A DNA stretch of 64,000 bases, from positions 33,505 to 97,504 of the forward strand of contig NZ_JAMBOJ010000010.1 of assembly GCF_023715565.1 (NCBI RefSeq), written 5' to 3'. Shown one piece after another: positions 1 to 8,124 of this stretch. Each line of letters begins with the position of its first letter. Position 1 is the first letter of the stretch. Under the pieces are notes generated by a model that made no database searches, was not told where the DNA came from, and was given only the letters and a program-made list of their open reading frames with translations. This DNA comes from Cytobacillus firmus (lineage in GTDB: Bacteria; Bacillota; Bacilli; Bacillales; Cytobacillaceae). The translations under genes were made by a program, and so were the position numbers.

Positions 1-1505
1 GGATTAGATAGCTCAATCAGCCTCATAGTAGACAAAATTCCAAATCCCGCCTCAAAATATGGCAGAAGGCCAATGGCCAGGACTGCAGACGAAATACCTG
101 AAATCAAAGCAATTACAAAGTAAAATCCATATTCAATCGTTTCATAGTGGCCATTTCTTAAGAAAAGCATAGAAAAGATAACAAGTATATTTACTGCAGA
201 TACGAATAAACCAGCCTGCAATATTTTAGAGCGGCGATTCTGTCTGCTCAAAAACAAAATGGCAGCCAAGCCGCTGCAGAGGATATAAATGGCTGATGTC
301 AGCTGGAATGTCCCTGTAACACCTTCATTAAAAATGATGCTTCCGCTGATAGCCATAATAATTGTGTAGTACATTGCAAGCTTCTCATCAATCAGTATTT
401 TGATCAGCATAGCTCCCATAGCTGCAGGATAGATATACCCTATTTCTGAGTAATCGGCGTATTGGAAAAGACTTATGACCTTCATAAGCAACAACGATAA
501 GATAAAGACAAGGCTGAACAGCAATAAATAGCTTTGCTTTAATTCCCGCTGCACATTCAATTCATGGAAATAATAATATAGGGCTGATAAAACAATGATA
601 ATAATCAGAGATAAGCCGATAAAAGGCTGAATCGAATTAACACTGTCCAGAAGCCCTACAAGTTCAAGCTGTCGGTATATGTCCCTGCTGATCAGCTGAT
701 TTTCTTCAACAATGATCTGTCCCTGAAGGATTTTTACCGGCTCGACACTTTCAATAGTCTGCTGCCGTAATTCTTCAGTGGCCGCAGGATCATAGAATTG
801 ATTTTGATATATTGCATAGCGCCCAAGCTCTATTGCGGCTTTTTTTATTTCTGAATTTAAACTGGTGAACTTAAGTTCTTCTTCAACACGCTTCTTTGCG
901 TTCTCCACCTGTTCCGCCGGAATTTCATTATTCATGATTTTATTGATGGCCGTAACAGTGAGATCTTTCGCAATACTCAGTTCCCCCTCCTTTGCCTGCA
1001 GCAAAGCAAGGAAAACGCCATCCGATACTTCACGTGTTACATCTTCTGTGAGTTTTTCTTTAACCATGGACAACTTGTCTTCAGGACTAGGGGTTGAAGG
1101 GGCTGGTGCCTCTACATCTTTATCTGACTCATTTGCAGCAGACTTCTTTTTCTCTTCCAGCCCTTCTTTTACTTCTTCATTCACTTCCGAAACTGATCCA
1201 AAAATGGAAGTAACGAGGTCAACTCTGTTTTGAGCAATCTCCTTTTTTACAACGTAAATATCCTTAACATTATTTTCTGCTTCTTTTCTCTTTCTTTCTG
1301 TGCTTGCTTTATCCTCTATTGTAATGGGCGACCTTATTGTCTGTTCAGCGACAGAGAATAGACTTAAATCCAGCTTTTCAGGCTTCACATTGCTATACAT
1401 GGAAAAATACATAGCAACTCCCAAAAGAACAAATAAAAGAACACGAAAAAAGGTCATATTAAGTAAATTTCTGATTGTAGTCATACTCTGCTGAAGATTT
1501 GACAC
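1..1505 (-). CDS. pgpH: PgpH-type 7TM HD phosphodiesterase (c-di-AMP hydrolase), C-terminus outside window
   Basis: Reading the minus strand from a GTG at 1505 (ribosome site AGGAGGGG just upstream) gives about 501 residues with no stop before the window edge. The visible part has an N-terminal membrane segment at about residues 15-40, a long charged extracytoplasmic domain rich in Glu/Lys (the 7TMR-HDED region), and the start of a block of closely spaced hydrophobic helices. The catalytic HD domain would lie beyond position 1. Family knowledge: PgpH (YqfF) hydrolyses cyclic di-AMP at the membrane. Its place directly downstream of phoH matches Bacillus order. A terminator separates it from phoH, so it probably has its own promoter. 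Confidence 0.88.
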   Translation of the reverse strand, partial: MSNLQQSMTTIRNLLNMTFFRVLLFVLLGVAMYFSMYSNVKPEKLDLSLFSVAEQTIRSPITIEDKASTERKRKEAENNVKDIYVVKKEIAQNRVDLVTSIFGSVSEVNEEVKEGLEEKKKSAANESDKDVEAPAPSTPSPEDKLSMVKEKLTEDVTREVSDGVFLALLQAKEGELSIAKDLTVTAINKIMNNEIPAEQVENAKKRVEEELKFTSLNSEIKKAAIELGRYAIYQNQFYDPAATEELRQQTIESVEPVKILQGQIIVEENQLISRDIYRQLELVGLLDSVNSIQPFIGLSLIIIIVLSALYYYFHELNVQRELKQSYLLLFSLVFILSLLLMKVISLFQYADYSEIGYIYPAAMGAMLIKILIDEKLAMYYTIIMAISGSIIFNEGVTGTFQLTSAIYILCSGLAAILFLSRQNRRSKILQAGLFVSAVNILVIFSMLFLRNGHYETIEYGFYFVIALISGISSAVLAIGLLPYFEAGFGILSTMRLIELSN

Positions 1506-1698
1506 ATTTACCCCTCCTGTCCTGGGTAAAAAACTTTCAATATTCTTAATGTTTTAATTATTGATCATGTAAAATCATAACAGTTTTTCAGTTGGTTTTC
1601 ACTAATGAAAAATAGACTATCTATTAACAGGTTACCTAAACATTTCATTAATAGCAAATAATTCCATAGTAATTAAATGCCGATTTTATCTGCAAAAG

Positions 1699-1722
1699 AA
1701 AAAACCGCCAAAAAAAGGCGGC
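1699..1722 (-). terminator. Rho-independent terminator after phoH
   Basis: On the minus strand the sequence reads CCGCC, a run of seven T, GGCGG, then six T. It lies 9 bases after the phoH stop and closes the yqfC-yqfD-phoH transcript. Confidence 0.85.
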
Positions 1723-1730
1723 TACATGGT

Positions 1731-2696
1731 TCATTGGTTATCTTCTGTCTGGTATGCCTGAATAATCCTGGCCACAAGTGGATGACGCACAACATCACTT
1801 TGTTCCAAGTGAACGAATGATAGTCCGCTTACACCCTTGAGTATGTCTTCTGCTGCGATCAGACCTGATTTTGCACCCTTAGGAAGGTCAACCTGTGTTC
1901 TGTCTCCGGTAATAATCATTTTTGAACCAAAGCCCAGCCTGGTCAGAAACATCTTCATTTGTGCCTGAGTTGTATTTTGCGCTTCATCCAGGATAACAAA
2001 GGCATCATCTAAAGTTCTCCCGCGCATATAAGCCAGCGGTGCAATTTCAATCGTGCCTCTTTCAATCATTCTCTGTGTATGCTCTGCACCTAAAATATCA
2101 TGCAAAGCATCATACAAAGGCCTTAGGTAAGGATCGACTTTTTCCTTAAGATCCCCCGGAAGAAAGCCAAGGCTTTCTCCAGCTTCGACTGCAGGACGGG
2201 TAAGAATGATTCTCTTCACATTCCCATTTTTCAAAGCATTGACAGCCATTACAACTGCCAAATATGTTTTTCCTGTTCCTGCTGGCCCTATGCCAAAAAC
2301 CAGGTCATTTTGGCGAATTGCATGAATGTATTGACGCTGTCCCAGTGTCTTTACACGAATAGACTTTCCTTTTGCATTCTTGGTGATTTCTTCTTCGTAT
2401 AAATCACTGAAATACTCTAATGTTCCCTTGTTTGCCATTTGAAGAGCATACATAACATCTCTCTGGCTTATATTTATACCTTTCCGGATTACATAAAGCA
2501 GTTTATCCAGAACCTTACCAGACAGTTCCACTTTGTCCATTTCGCCAGACACATAAACGGATTCTCCCCTGGTTACAATGGAAACATTTAGTTCTTGCTC
2601 AATAATTTTTAGGTTTGCATCTGAATTGCCTAATAATGCAATGGCTTCATTAGGATCTTCCAGCTGCAGGTTCATTGTTTTCAAGTCTTCTGTCAT
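1731..2696 (-). CDS. phoH: PhoH-like ATPase
   Basis: A 321-residue protein of the usual PhoH length. Residues 1-110 form the N-terminal KH-like region. A Walker A motif GPAGTGKT lies at about 137-144 and a Walker B motif ending in DEAQ at about 237-240, followed by the conserved block around ITGDRTQVDLP. The family is a P-loop NTPase linked to RNA metabolism, often next to ybeY; the physiological role is uncertain. The start codon overlaps the end of yqfD by 4 bases (ATGA), so translation of the two is probably coupled. Confidence 0.93.
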   Translation of the reverse strand: MTEDLKTMNLQLEDPNEAIALLGNSDANLKIIEQELNVSIVTRGESVYVSGEMDKVELSGKVLDKLLYVIRKGINISQRDVMYALQMANKGTLEYFSDLYEEEITKNAKGKSIRVKTLGQRQYIHAIRQNDLVFGIGPAGTGKTYLAVVMAVNALKNGNVKRIILTRPAVEAGESLGFLPGDLKEKVDPYLRPLYDALHDILGAEHTQRMIERGTIEIAPLAYMRGRTLDDAFVILDEAQNTTQAQMKMFLTRLGFGSKMIITGDRTQVDLPKGAKSGLIAAEDILKGVSGLSFVHLEQSDVVRHPLVARIIQAYQTEDNQ

Positions 2697-3886
2697 TCCG
2701 AATCTCCTTGAATAATTGGTTGTCCTTCTGCAATATTCTCAATAATTTGGAAATGTATTGCTATAGTTACTTTACCATTGTCAATTGATTGGTGCAAAAC
2801 TTTTTCTCCCTTAACTTTAGCATTTTCATCTAAGCTGCTTTTTATTTTTTTTCTTGCCAAATCTTTCGCAGCGTCCAAAGCCTCTTTATTGGAATATATT
2901 CTGGTGACTTGCTCTCTTTCACGGAATGTCTTATTTACATATGAAACTGGCAGTTCCCATTTCAGGAACTTTACTACTTTTTTATTTTCCTCTAATTCAT
3001 ACTCTTCAAACCCCGGTTTTCCAAAACCCCATACAGGAATCTCCAGATTTCCGATTGTGATGCTATGCTTAACTTTTTCATTGCCGCTAAAGACTTTAAA
3101 TGTGCTCTTAAGCGGAAGAATGACTTCAGATTTATACCATGTTTCCCCGAAAACCTCGCCTTTTGAAGGAACAGTCTCCGTTTGCCCCTCTTTACCGATG
3201 ATCCCGGAGACTAAAAGCTGCCCTGGCTGGACATGATCGTGAATCTCCACGACCGGACGTCCTTCTTCAACAAACATTTCTACAATAACAGCTTTCTTTT
3301 TGGCTACCAGATGCCGCGGGCTTAAATACTCCGGTTTCTCAGGTTCATTTTTCTCAACTACCTGCAGATGGTAGGTTGTCCCTTTTAACTCCACGCCAAC
3401 CCAGGTTATTGCCTCGATATTGTTGGATAGTGTCCGCTGAATAGACTCTACATTATCTACAAAAAACTGCATTTTTCCTTTTTTAACCCCCATCTTGTCC
3501 AATTCTTTGATGATCTGATATTCAGTTGCAGGATTTGCCCCCTTAATCTCTATGCCCCAGACCATATTCGATAAAAGGAGAATGACAACAACAAACGCGA
3601 GGGCACCAGCTGCAAATCCGCTATTTTTCAGCAGCCTTTTCATAAGAAACGGTGCTCCTGTCCGCCGCAGGAACTCGATTCTGCAATCGCTGTTCCTAGC
3701 GTGGCTTCTTATTTTTTTTGCATCTTCCAATTTCATTTTGAAGGTGACTGATTGCGTTCCATGGTTCTTTACATTCCAGATATTAATTCCGCTGCGGGTA
3801 AGTGCATTAATAAATCTTTCTATTCCTTTCCCGCTTGCTTTAACTGTTACAAGACCCCTGTAAAATTCGATCCACTGGTTCTTCAT
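2693..3886 (-). CDS. yqfD: sporulation protein YqfD
   Basis: A 397-residue protein with a cytoplasmic N-terminus of about 85 residues, one membrane anchor at about 90-112, then a large domain that carries YqfD-family features and should lie outside the membrane. In B. subtilis, YqfD is a mother-cell (sigma-E) product needed for efficient sporulation. The gene follows yqfC by 18 bases with a strong ribosome site (GGGGGAAGGAA) and overlaps phoH. Its expression now depends on whatever promoter lies upstream of yqfC, because the insertion at 4222-13315 cuts it off from the floA operon. Confidence 0.92.
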   Translation of the reverse strand: MKNQWIEFYRGLVTVKASGKGIERFINALTRSGINIWNVKNHGTQSVTFKMKLEDAKKIRSHARNSDCRIEFLRRTGAPFLMKRLLKNSGFAAGALAFVVVILLLSNMVWGIEIKGANPATEYQIIKELDKMGVKKGKMQFFVDNVESIQRTLSNNIEAITWVGVELKGTTYHLQVVEKNEPEKPEYLSPRHLVAKKKAVIVEMFVEEGRPVVEIHDHVQPGQLLVSGIIGKEGQTETVPSKGEVFGETWYKSEVILPLKSTFKVFSGNEKVKHSITIGNLEIPVWGFGKPGFEEYELEENKKVVKFLKWELPVSYVNKTFREREQVTRIYSNKEALDAAKDLARKKIKSSLDENAKVKGEKVLHQSIDNGKVTIAIHFQIIENIAEGQPIIQGDSE

Positions 3887-3904
3887 TTCCTTCCCCCTGA
3901 ATTC

Positions 3905-4195
3905 TTAATCAGTGTCCGTAATATAAGTAACTGAATCAATTTTTCCCTCGAGCAGTATTTCTTCCGGCAGTATCGTTTTTATGACGAAGGCTTTCCCTCT
4001 TATTAAAAGCTGCCCCTGCTTTAATAGCAGTCTTAATTCCTTATCTGAAAAAGCCAGTAATCCCCTGTGGTTTTCTATATAGATATGGATTTGCCCAATC
4101 ATTGTAATACGGGGCAGGTCCATCATGACATCTTGAGGAAGCTCCATATTTTTAGTCATCCAGCCGCGGACGAATTGTCCCCACTTTTTTGCCAT
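3905..4195 (-). CDS. yqfC: sporulation protein YqfC
   Basis: A 96-residue protein counted from the ATG at 4195, which has GAAAGGGGG about 10 bases upstream. An in-frame ATG at 4216 would place the start inside the ribosome site and is less likely. The sequence is basic at its N-terminus (AKKWGQFVRGW) and matches the small YqfC family. It is paired with yqfD in spore formers. The 5' end lies only 26 bases from the left attachment-site repeat of the inserted element, so its native upstream region has been replaced. Confidence 0.9.
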   Translation of the reverse strand: MAKKWGQFVRGWMTKNMELPQDVMMDLPRITMIGQIHIYIENHRGLLAFSDKELRLLLKQGQLLIRGKAFVIKTILPEEILLEGKIDSVTYITDTD

Positions 4196-4220
4196 AAAAA
4201 AAGAACCCCCTTTCATCTCA

Positions 4221-4249
4221 TATTTATGAAATTATTTATAGATATATGT
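4221..4249 (-). promoter_or_regulatory. candidate sigma-E-type promoter for yqfC
   Basis: On the minus strand ACATATA (4249-4243) is followed after 14 bases by CATAAATA (4228-4221). This is near the sigma-E pattern KMATATT, 13-15 bases, CATACAnT. The -10 part lies inside the 11-bp att repeat; the -35 part is element DNA. The predicted transcript would start close to the ribosome site. This is pattern matching only. Confidence 0.4.
4222..4232. repeat. left attachment-site repeat (attL core candidate)
   Basis: The 11 bases ATTTATGAAAT recur exactly and in direct orientation at 13305-13315. If the intervening DNA is removed, one copy is left in a gap of roughly 60 bases between the yqfB stop and the yqfC start, a normal intergenic distance for this operon. 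Confidence 0.65.
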
Positions 4250-4267
4250 ATATACCATTGATATAAT
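4239..4267 (+). promoter_or_regulatory. candidate sigma-A promoter of the large serine recombinase
   Basis: TAGATA (4239-4244), a 17-base spacer and a perfect TATAAT (4262-4267) lie 37 bases before the recombinase ATG. It overlaps, in the opposite direction, the candidate yqfC promoter. Confidence 0.45.
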
Positions 4268-4304
4268 TGTCCCTGTGAGATTATATTCGGGAGGAAAAAC
4301 AACT

Positions 4305-5831
4305 ATGACAGTAGCAAACATGGTAAAAAGCGTTGGAGTATATCTCAGGATTTCAAGGGAATCAGGAGAAGGCAGAGACACCCTTCTTTCACATAGAACG
4401 ATTGCAGAACGGTATTGTAGAGATAAAGGATATTCATACAAGATTTACGAGGAAGTTATATCAGGTGCAAAAGATATTGAAGAAAGACAATCGTTGAACC
4501 AGTTACTAATTGATATTCAAATGTATGAAGCTATATTTGTAATTTCCACAGACCGTATCAGCAGAGATAATTATTACACTCAATATGTAGCAAAGGTATT
4601 AGCAGACAATGACGTTTATATTCTGACACCTGAGAAGCTTTATGACCTAAACGGTGATGATAGATTGATGTTTGATATGTTGGGTGCTATGTCTTCTCAA
4701 GAATTACGTTTGATTGCAAAACGTCAGAAAAGAGGAAAACGTGAAGGTGCTAAACGTGGTGAATGGGTGCAGGGTGTTCCTCCGCTTGGATATACAAGAG
4801 GAAAGGAAAAGAAACTCGAAATCATTGAATCAGAAGCAAATCTAGTTAGAATGATATTCAATTATGCTGAGAGCGGTTATGGTATCCAAAGCATTGTGAC
4901 CAAACTTGAAGGGCATAAAACAAAAGCTGGAAATCAATTTACTAATACAGCAATCTATACCATACTAAATAATAAGACTTACACAGGTAGTATCATTTAT
5001 AATATCAAAGACAAAAAGGGAAAAATCACTGAAACAATAGTGATGAAGAATGCTCATGAAGCAATAATCACTAACGAACAATTCAAGTCCGTTCAACAAG
5101 CAATCAAGGGACGTATGAGCGGTGATATGGATACAAGAAACCGCTCCAAAGGGAAGGTATTGAGCATGCTGAAAGACCTTTTATACTGTAAGGAATGTGG
5201 TCTAAAGATGGGGTTTAGGAAGGATAGTAAGCAAAAGGATGCAATCTATCTCAAGTCATGTAAATGCGGAAACCGTGGAATCGTTGAGCATCAGCTAATA
5301 ACATCATTTATAAGTGAGTTTGAGTTCCTTCAAGGGTTCTATCAAAATGAGTGGGAGAATGCTTTAAAATCCTCTCAGAGCGTTTCTAAAGACACTTTAC
5401 TCCAACAAGTAGCAGAACTGAATAAGTCACAAGACAAGCTTAATACAAGACTCTCAAGAGCAAAAGATGCTTACCTTGATGGGGTATTTAGCAAAGAGGA
5501 ATATCTGAAATCTAAGAATGATATTGAAGCTGAATTAACAAAGCTATCCAATGCAATAAACGACCTACAAGAACAAGTTGAATCCATGGACAAGGATTCA
5601 ATCTCGTCTGAATATAAATCCAAAATTGAAAAGATTGAGCAGTTCTATAAACTATATAATAAGGAAGACTCTCAACAATATTTAGAAGAGTGCAATCGCA
5701 TCTTGAAGCTGATAATTAATAAGGTTTATTATGCAAGAGTCGATGAAAAGGTTACAATTACTTCTCCCCTAGAGGGATATACAGAAGTTGAGCAAGGTGA
5801 TTTTGTCGATTTGTTTATTGAATCAAAATGA
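4305..5831 (+). CDS. large serine recombinase (integrase/excisionase of the element)
   Basis: About 508 residues from the ATG at 4305, which has GGGAGG 10 bases upstream; a GTG at 4275 extends the frame but lacks a ribosome site. The N-terminal resolvase domain (about 8-150) has the catalytic serine in YLRISRE (Ser17) and the DRISRD block. A recombinase domain follows (about 155-270), then a zinc ribbon with CKEC and CKC cysteines near 285-325, and a coiled coil at about 375-450. This is the architecture of phage-type integrases and of SpoIVCA, which excises skin in B. subtilis. It begins 73 bases inside the left att repeat, so it most likely integrates and excises this element. Confidence 0.92.
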   Translation: MTVANMVKSVGVYLRISRESGEGRDTLLSHRTIAERYCRDKGYSYKIYEEVISGAKDIEERQSLNQLLIDIQMYEAIFVISTDRISRDNYYTQYVAKVLADNDVYILTPEKLYDLNGDDRLMFDMLGAMSSQELRLIAKRQKRGKREGAKRGEWVQGVPPLGYTRGKEKKLEIIESEANLVRMIFNYAESGYGIQSIVTKLEGHKTKAGNQFTNTAIYTILNNKTYTGSIIYNIKDKKGKITETIVMKNAHEAIITNEQFKSVQQAIKGRMSGDMDTRNRSKGKVLSMLKDLLYCKECGLKMGFRKDSKQKDAIYLKSCKCGNRGIVEHQLITSFISEFEFLQGFYQNEWENALKSSQSVSKDTLLQQVAELNKSQDKLNTRLSRAKDAYLDGVFSKEEYLKSKNDIEAELTKLSNAINDLQEQVESMDKDSISSEYKSKIEKIEQFYKLYNKEDSQQYLEECNRILKLIINKVYYARVDEKVTITSPLEGYTEVEQGDFVDLFIESK

Positions 5832-5866
5832 AGGATATCCCATCAACAAGGGTATCCTTTTCTTGT
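5830..5866 (+). terminator. terminator after the large serine recombinase
   Basis: AAGGATATCCC and GGGTATCCTT form a stem with one bulge, followed by a T-rich run, directly at the stop codon of the recombinase. Confidence 0.75.
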
Positions 5867-5986
5867 ACTTAATCGACCAATTGTGTAAGTTCATCCCGTT
5901 AGTAATCAAACTGGTCCGATTTATTGTTCCACATAGTTACAAGCATAATAAACTCACAGTAAAAACATAAAGTTGAAGGTGATAAA

Positions 5987-7000
5987 TTGAGTAGTAACGA
6001 CAGAGAGGTATATAAGCAGTTCATACCTATAGATAAGAGAACCATTCAAGGAAAAGATGATGGAATAAACTATATGTATTTTTCCTCGGTCAAGGAATTT
6101 AAGGAGAAATACAACATTACTTTCAAAGAAACAACCCCACATTTTGTGAAAATAGAATGGAATTTAGAACAGTTAAACAACGAGGTACAATTAGAGAAAA
6201 AGTACCCTTTTCTCCATAGATTAATTAAACGTAGAGTACACTTCTTAACAACATTAATTGAGTATTCAAGAGAGAAAATAGTTAGTCCTGTAGCACGACA
6301 AGAAGGGAACTACTATTTCTTTGCATCATCTAGATACTTGGCACGTAAATACTTTAGCAGTTACAATACATGGAATCGAAACATTTCAATCTTTTGTACA
6401 TTGGGCTTATTAAACAAGGTAAAAACTAATAATCGTACGACAGAACGTAGAGCAATTAGAGAAACTAAAGCATTAGCCCAAAAGATGGGTATAGACTATA
6501 AAAAATTATCACCCATAAATTTTTATACTATCTCTATTTACAATAAGGAGTTACTTACGGAATCAAATCGAAGAGCCAAGGTTCTTTTAGATAATAATTT
6601 CCGTGCAAACGGCTTCAGTAAGTTTTTCCTAATCAAGGTATTTGGACAAGAGTTTGCTGATTCAATTTTCCATGATGAACGCTATATATCAGAGTATAGC
6701 CAATATGTTCAAACTCAGATCGAGAAATTTATCCTTAAAGATATTAACCGTCATGGCTATACAACTAAGGAAAGAATTCTCAGGTATGTTCAAATCAATT
6801 ATTCTCAACTGCAACCTTGGGAATACGGATTTAACAAAGAGAAACAGAACAAAAAGGCTATTCTGAGTCGAGAGTTTGATAGGAGTATATCTGAAGTTAA
6901 GGAAAAGTATAACTTAGAATACAAAAAGGCGAATAAGGAATTAAAGGAAAAATTTAAACTGGATACAAGTAAAACCATCATTTTTGAGAACAACGATTAG
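5987..7000 (+). CDS. element protein of unknown function, possible winged-helix DNA-binding
   Basis: A 337-residue protein with a TTG start preceded by GAAGGTGAT. I do not recognise the family. It is basic and rich in Lys, Asn and Tyr. A stretch at about residues 108-145 (FASSRYLARKYFSSYNTWNR, then a short helix ending in LGLLNKVK) has the spacing of a helix-turn-helix or winged-helix unit like those in plasmid or phage replication initiators. The C-terminal 50 residues are highly charged and probably helical. It sits between the recombinase and the cargo and ends at a strong terminator, so it forms its own unit. A role in replication, excision control or regulation is inference. Confidence 0.55.
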   Translation: MSSNDREVYKQFIPIDKRTIQGKDDGINYMYFSSVKEFKEKYNITFKETTPHFVKIEWNLEQLNNEVQLEKKYPFLHRLIKRRVHFLTTLIEYSREKIVSPVARQEGNYYFFASSRYLARKYFSSYNTWNRNISIFCTLGLLNKVKTNNRTTERRAIRETKALAQKMGIDYKKLSPINFYTISIYNKELLTESNRRAKVLLDNNFRANGFSKFFLIKVFGQEFADSIFHDERYISEYSQYVQTQIEKFILKDINRHGYTTKERILRYVQINYSQLQPWEYGFNKEKQNKKAILSREFDRSISEVKEKYNLEYKKANKELKEKFKLDTSKTIIFENND

Positions 7001-7107
7001 GCTGATCCACCATTCTTTATAAAACTGTGATTTTTATAAGAGTAAATATCCCCTTTGTTCTTCCGCTGTTTTAGATAATGTATTTGAAAAATGATGATTG
7101 TTCTCAC

Positions 7108-7150
7108 AAGAAGGTAAGCCACGATCCGTGGCTTACCTTCTTCTTTTCTT
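7108..7150 (+). terminator. strong terminator after the 5987-7000 gene
   Basis: A 13-base-plus perfect stem, AAGAAGGTAAGCCAC paired with GTGGCTTACCTTCTT, with a tiny loop, then TTCTTTTCTT. It insulates the next two genes. Confidence 0.85.
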
Positions 7151-7239
7151 AAAGCGATTTAATCATAAACTAAAGTTATTAGCAGGAAATGACTTTTAGT
7201 TGTCGTAATAGTTTATATCAAAGTATAAGGATGTGGGCT

Positions 7240-8100
7240 ATGGTTAAAACATTAACTACTGAAAATTTTCAAAAGGCACGAAGGTACTTAATGATTAACG
7301 GTAGAGACATTGAACAGGAATTGTTTCGTTTTCATTTCGAAAATGGTAACCCTCAAAAATTCATTTCTAAACTTCAAGCATATCAAGGTCTTGATGGTGG
7401 ATTTAGAAACATGGGAGAAGGGAATAGCACTTTCACAAATGTGATGGATACCTGCATGGCATTTCAATATCTTAGTGAAGTTGGTGCTTCAGTAAACGAC
7501 AATATAGTACAAGAAGGTATTAAATACATAATTGACTCATATGACCATGAACTCAAATGTTGGCATGCGAGACCTAACCAACAAAGTAAGGGTTGGTTTG
7601 ATAATCCATGTGCTGAATTATTAGGTTTTTTATATGAGTATCAGGAATTAGTTCCAGAAGATTTTCTAAGGAACGTTACCGAAAATGCAATAGCCTCTAT
7701 GAGTACCATTGACACATCTGGAGAACCAAGACAATTTTACTTTTTAGAAGCACTTAGTCTACTCCGTTTGGCAATTAGAACAGACGAACCATTTAAGTCG
7801 ATGATTCTAGAACAATTAAAAAAGGATATAATGGAAATCATTGAGTCAGACTCCAGCAGATGGGCAACTACTTATTGTGCTAAACCATTTTACTTTGCTT
7901 ACTCACCTCAAAGTCCAATGTTTTTGCCAATTAAAGAGTTTATTATCCGAAGTTTAGAAAATGAAATCAATACACAATCAACGGATGGGTATTTCATTTT
8001 AAATTGGAATGTAGATGAAGAAGGAGCGAAAGTTTGGAAAAGTATTTGCACAATGGATGTATTAAAGGCACTGAAAAATCACCAAATGATTGATTTGTAA
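7240..8100 (+). CDS. terpenoid cyclase/prenyltransferase-fold protein, first of a tandem pair
   Basis: About 286 residues from the ATG at 7240, chosen because AAGGATG lies just upstream and because MVKTLTTENFQKARRYL then aligns with the start of the next gene; an ATG at 7189 is also open. The block YQGLDGGFR resembles the QW-type repeat (QxxDGGF) of the alpha/alpha-barrel fold shared by squalene-hopene cyclases and protein prenyltransferases. The DxDD cyclase motif is not visible, so a standard cyclase reaction is doubtful. No signal peptide or membrane segment is seen. It lies 24 bases before its paralogue and is probably co-transcribed. The substrate is unknown. Confidence 0.6.
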   Translation: MVKTLTTENFQKARRYLMINGRDIEQELFRFHFENGNPQKFISKLQAYQGLDGGFRNMGEGNSTFTNVMDTCMAFQYLSEVGASVNDNIVQEGIKYIIDSYDHELKCWHARPNQQSKGWFDNPCAELLGFLYEYQELVPEDFLRNVTENAIASMSTIDTSGEPRQFYFLEALSLLRLAIRTDEPFKSMILEQLKKDIMEIIESDSSRWATTYCAKPFYFAYSPQSPMFLPIKEFIIRSLENEINTQSTDGYFILNWNVDEEGAKVWKSICTMDVLKALKNHQMIDL

Positions 8101-8124
8101 TTAGGAGAAAAGAGGTTTTACTAA

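Noticed and set aside
865..1494. Plus-strand frames opposite pgpH
   Set aside because: The minus strand encodes a clear PgpH protein over the same bases.
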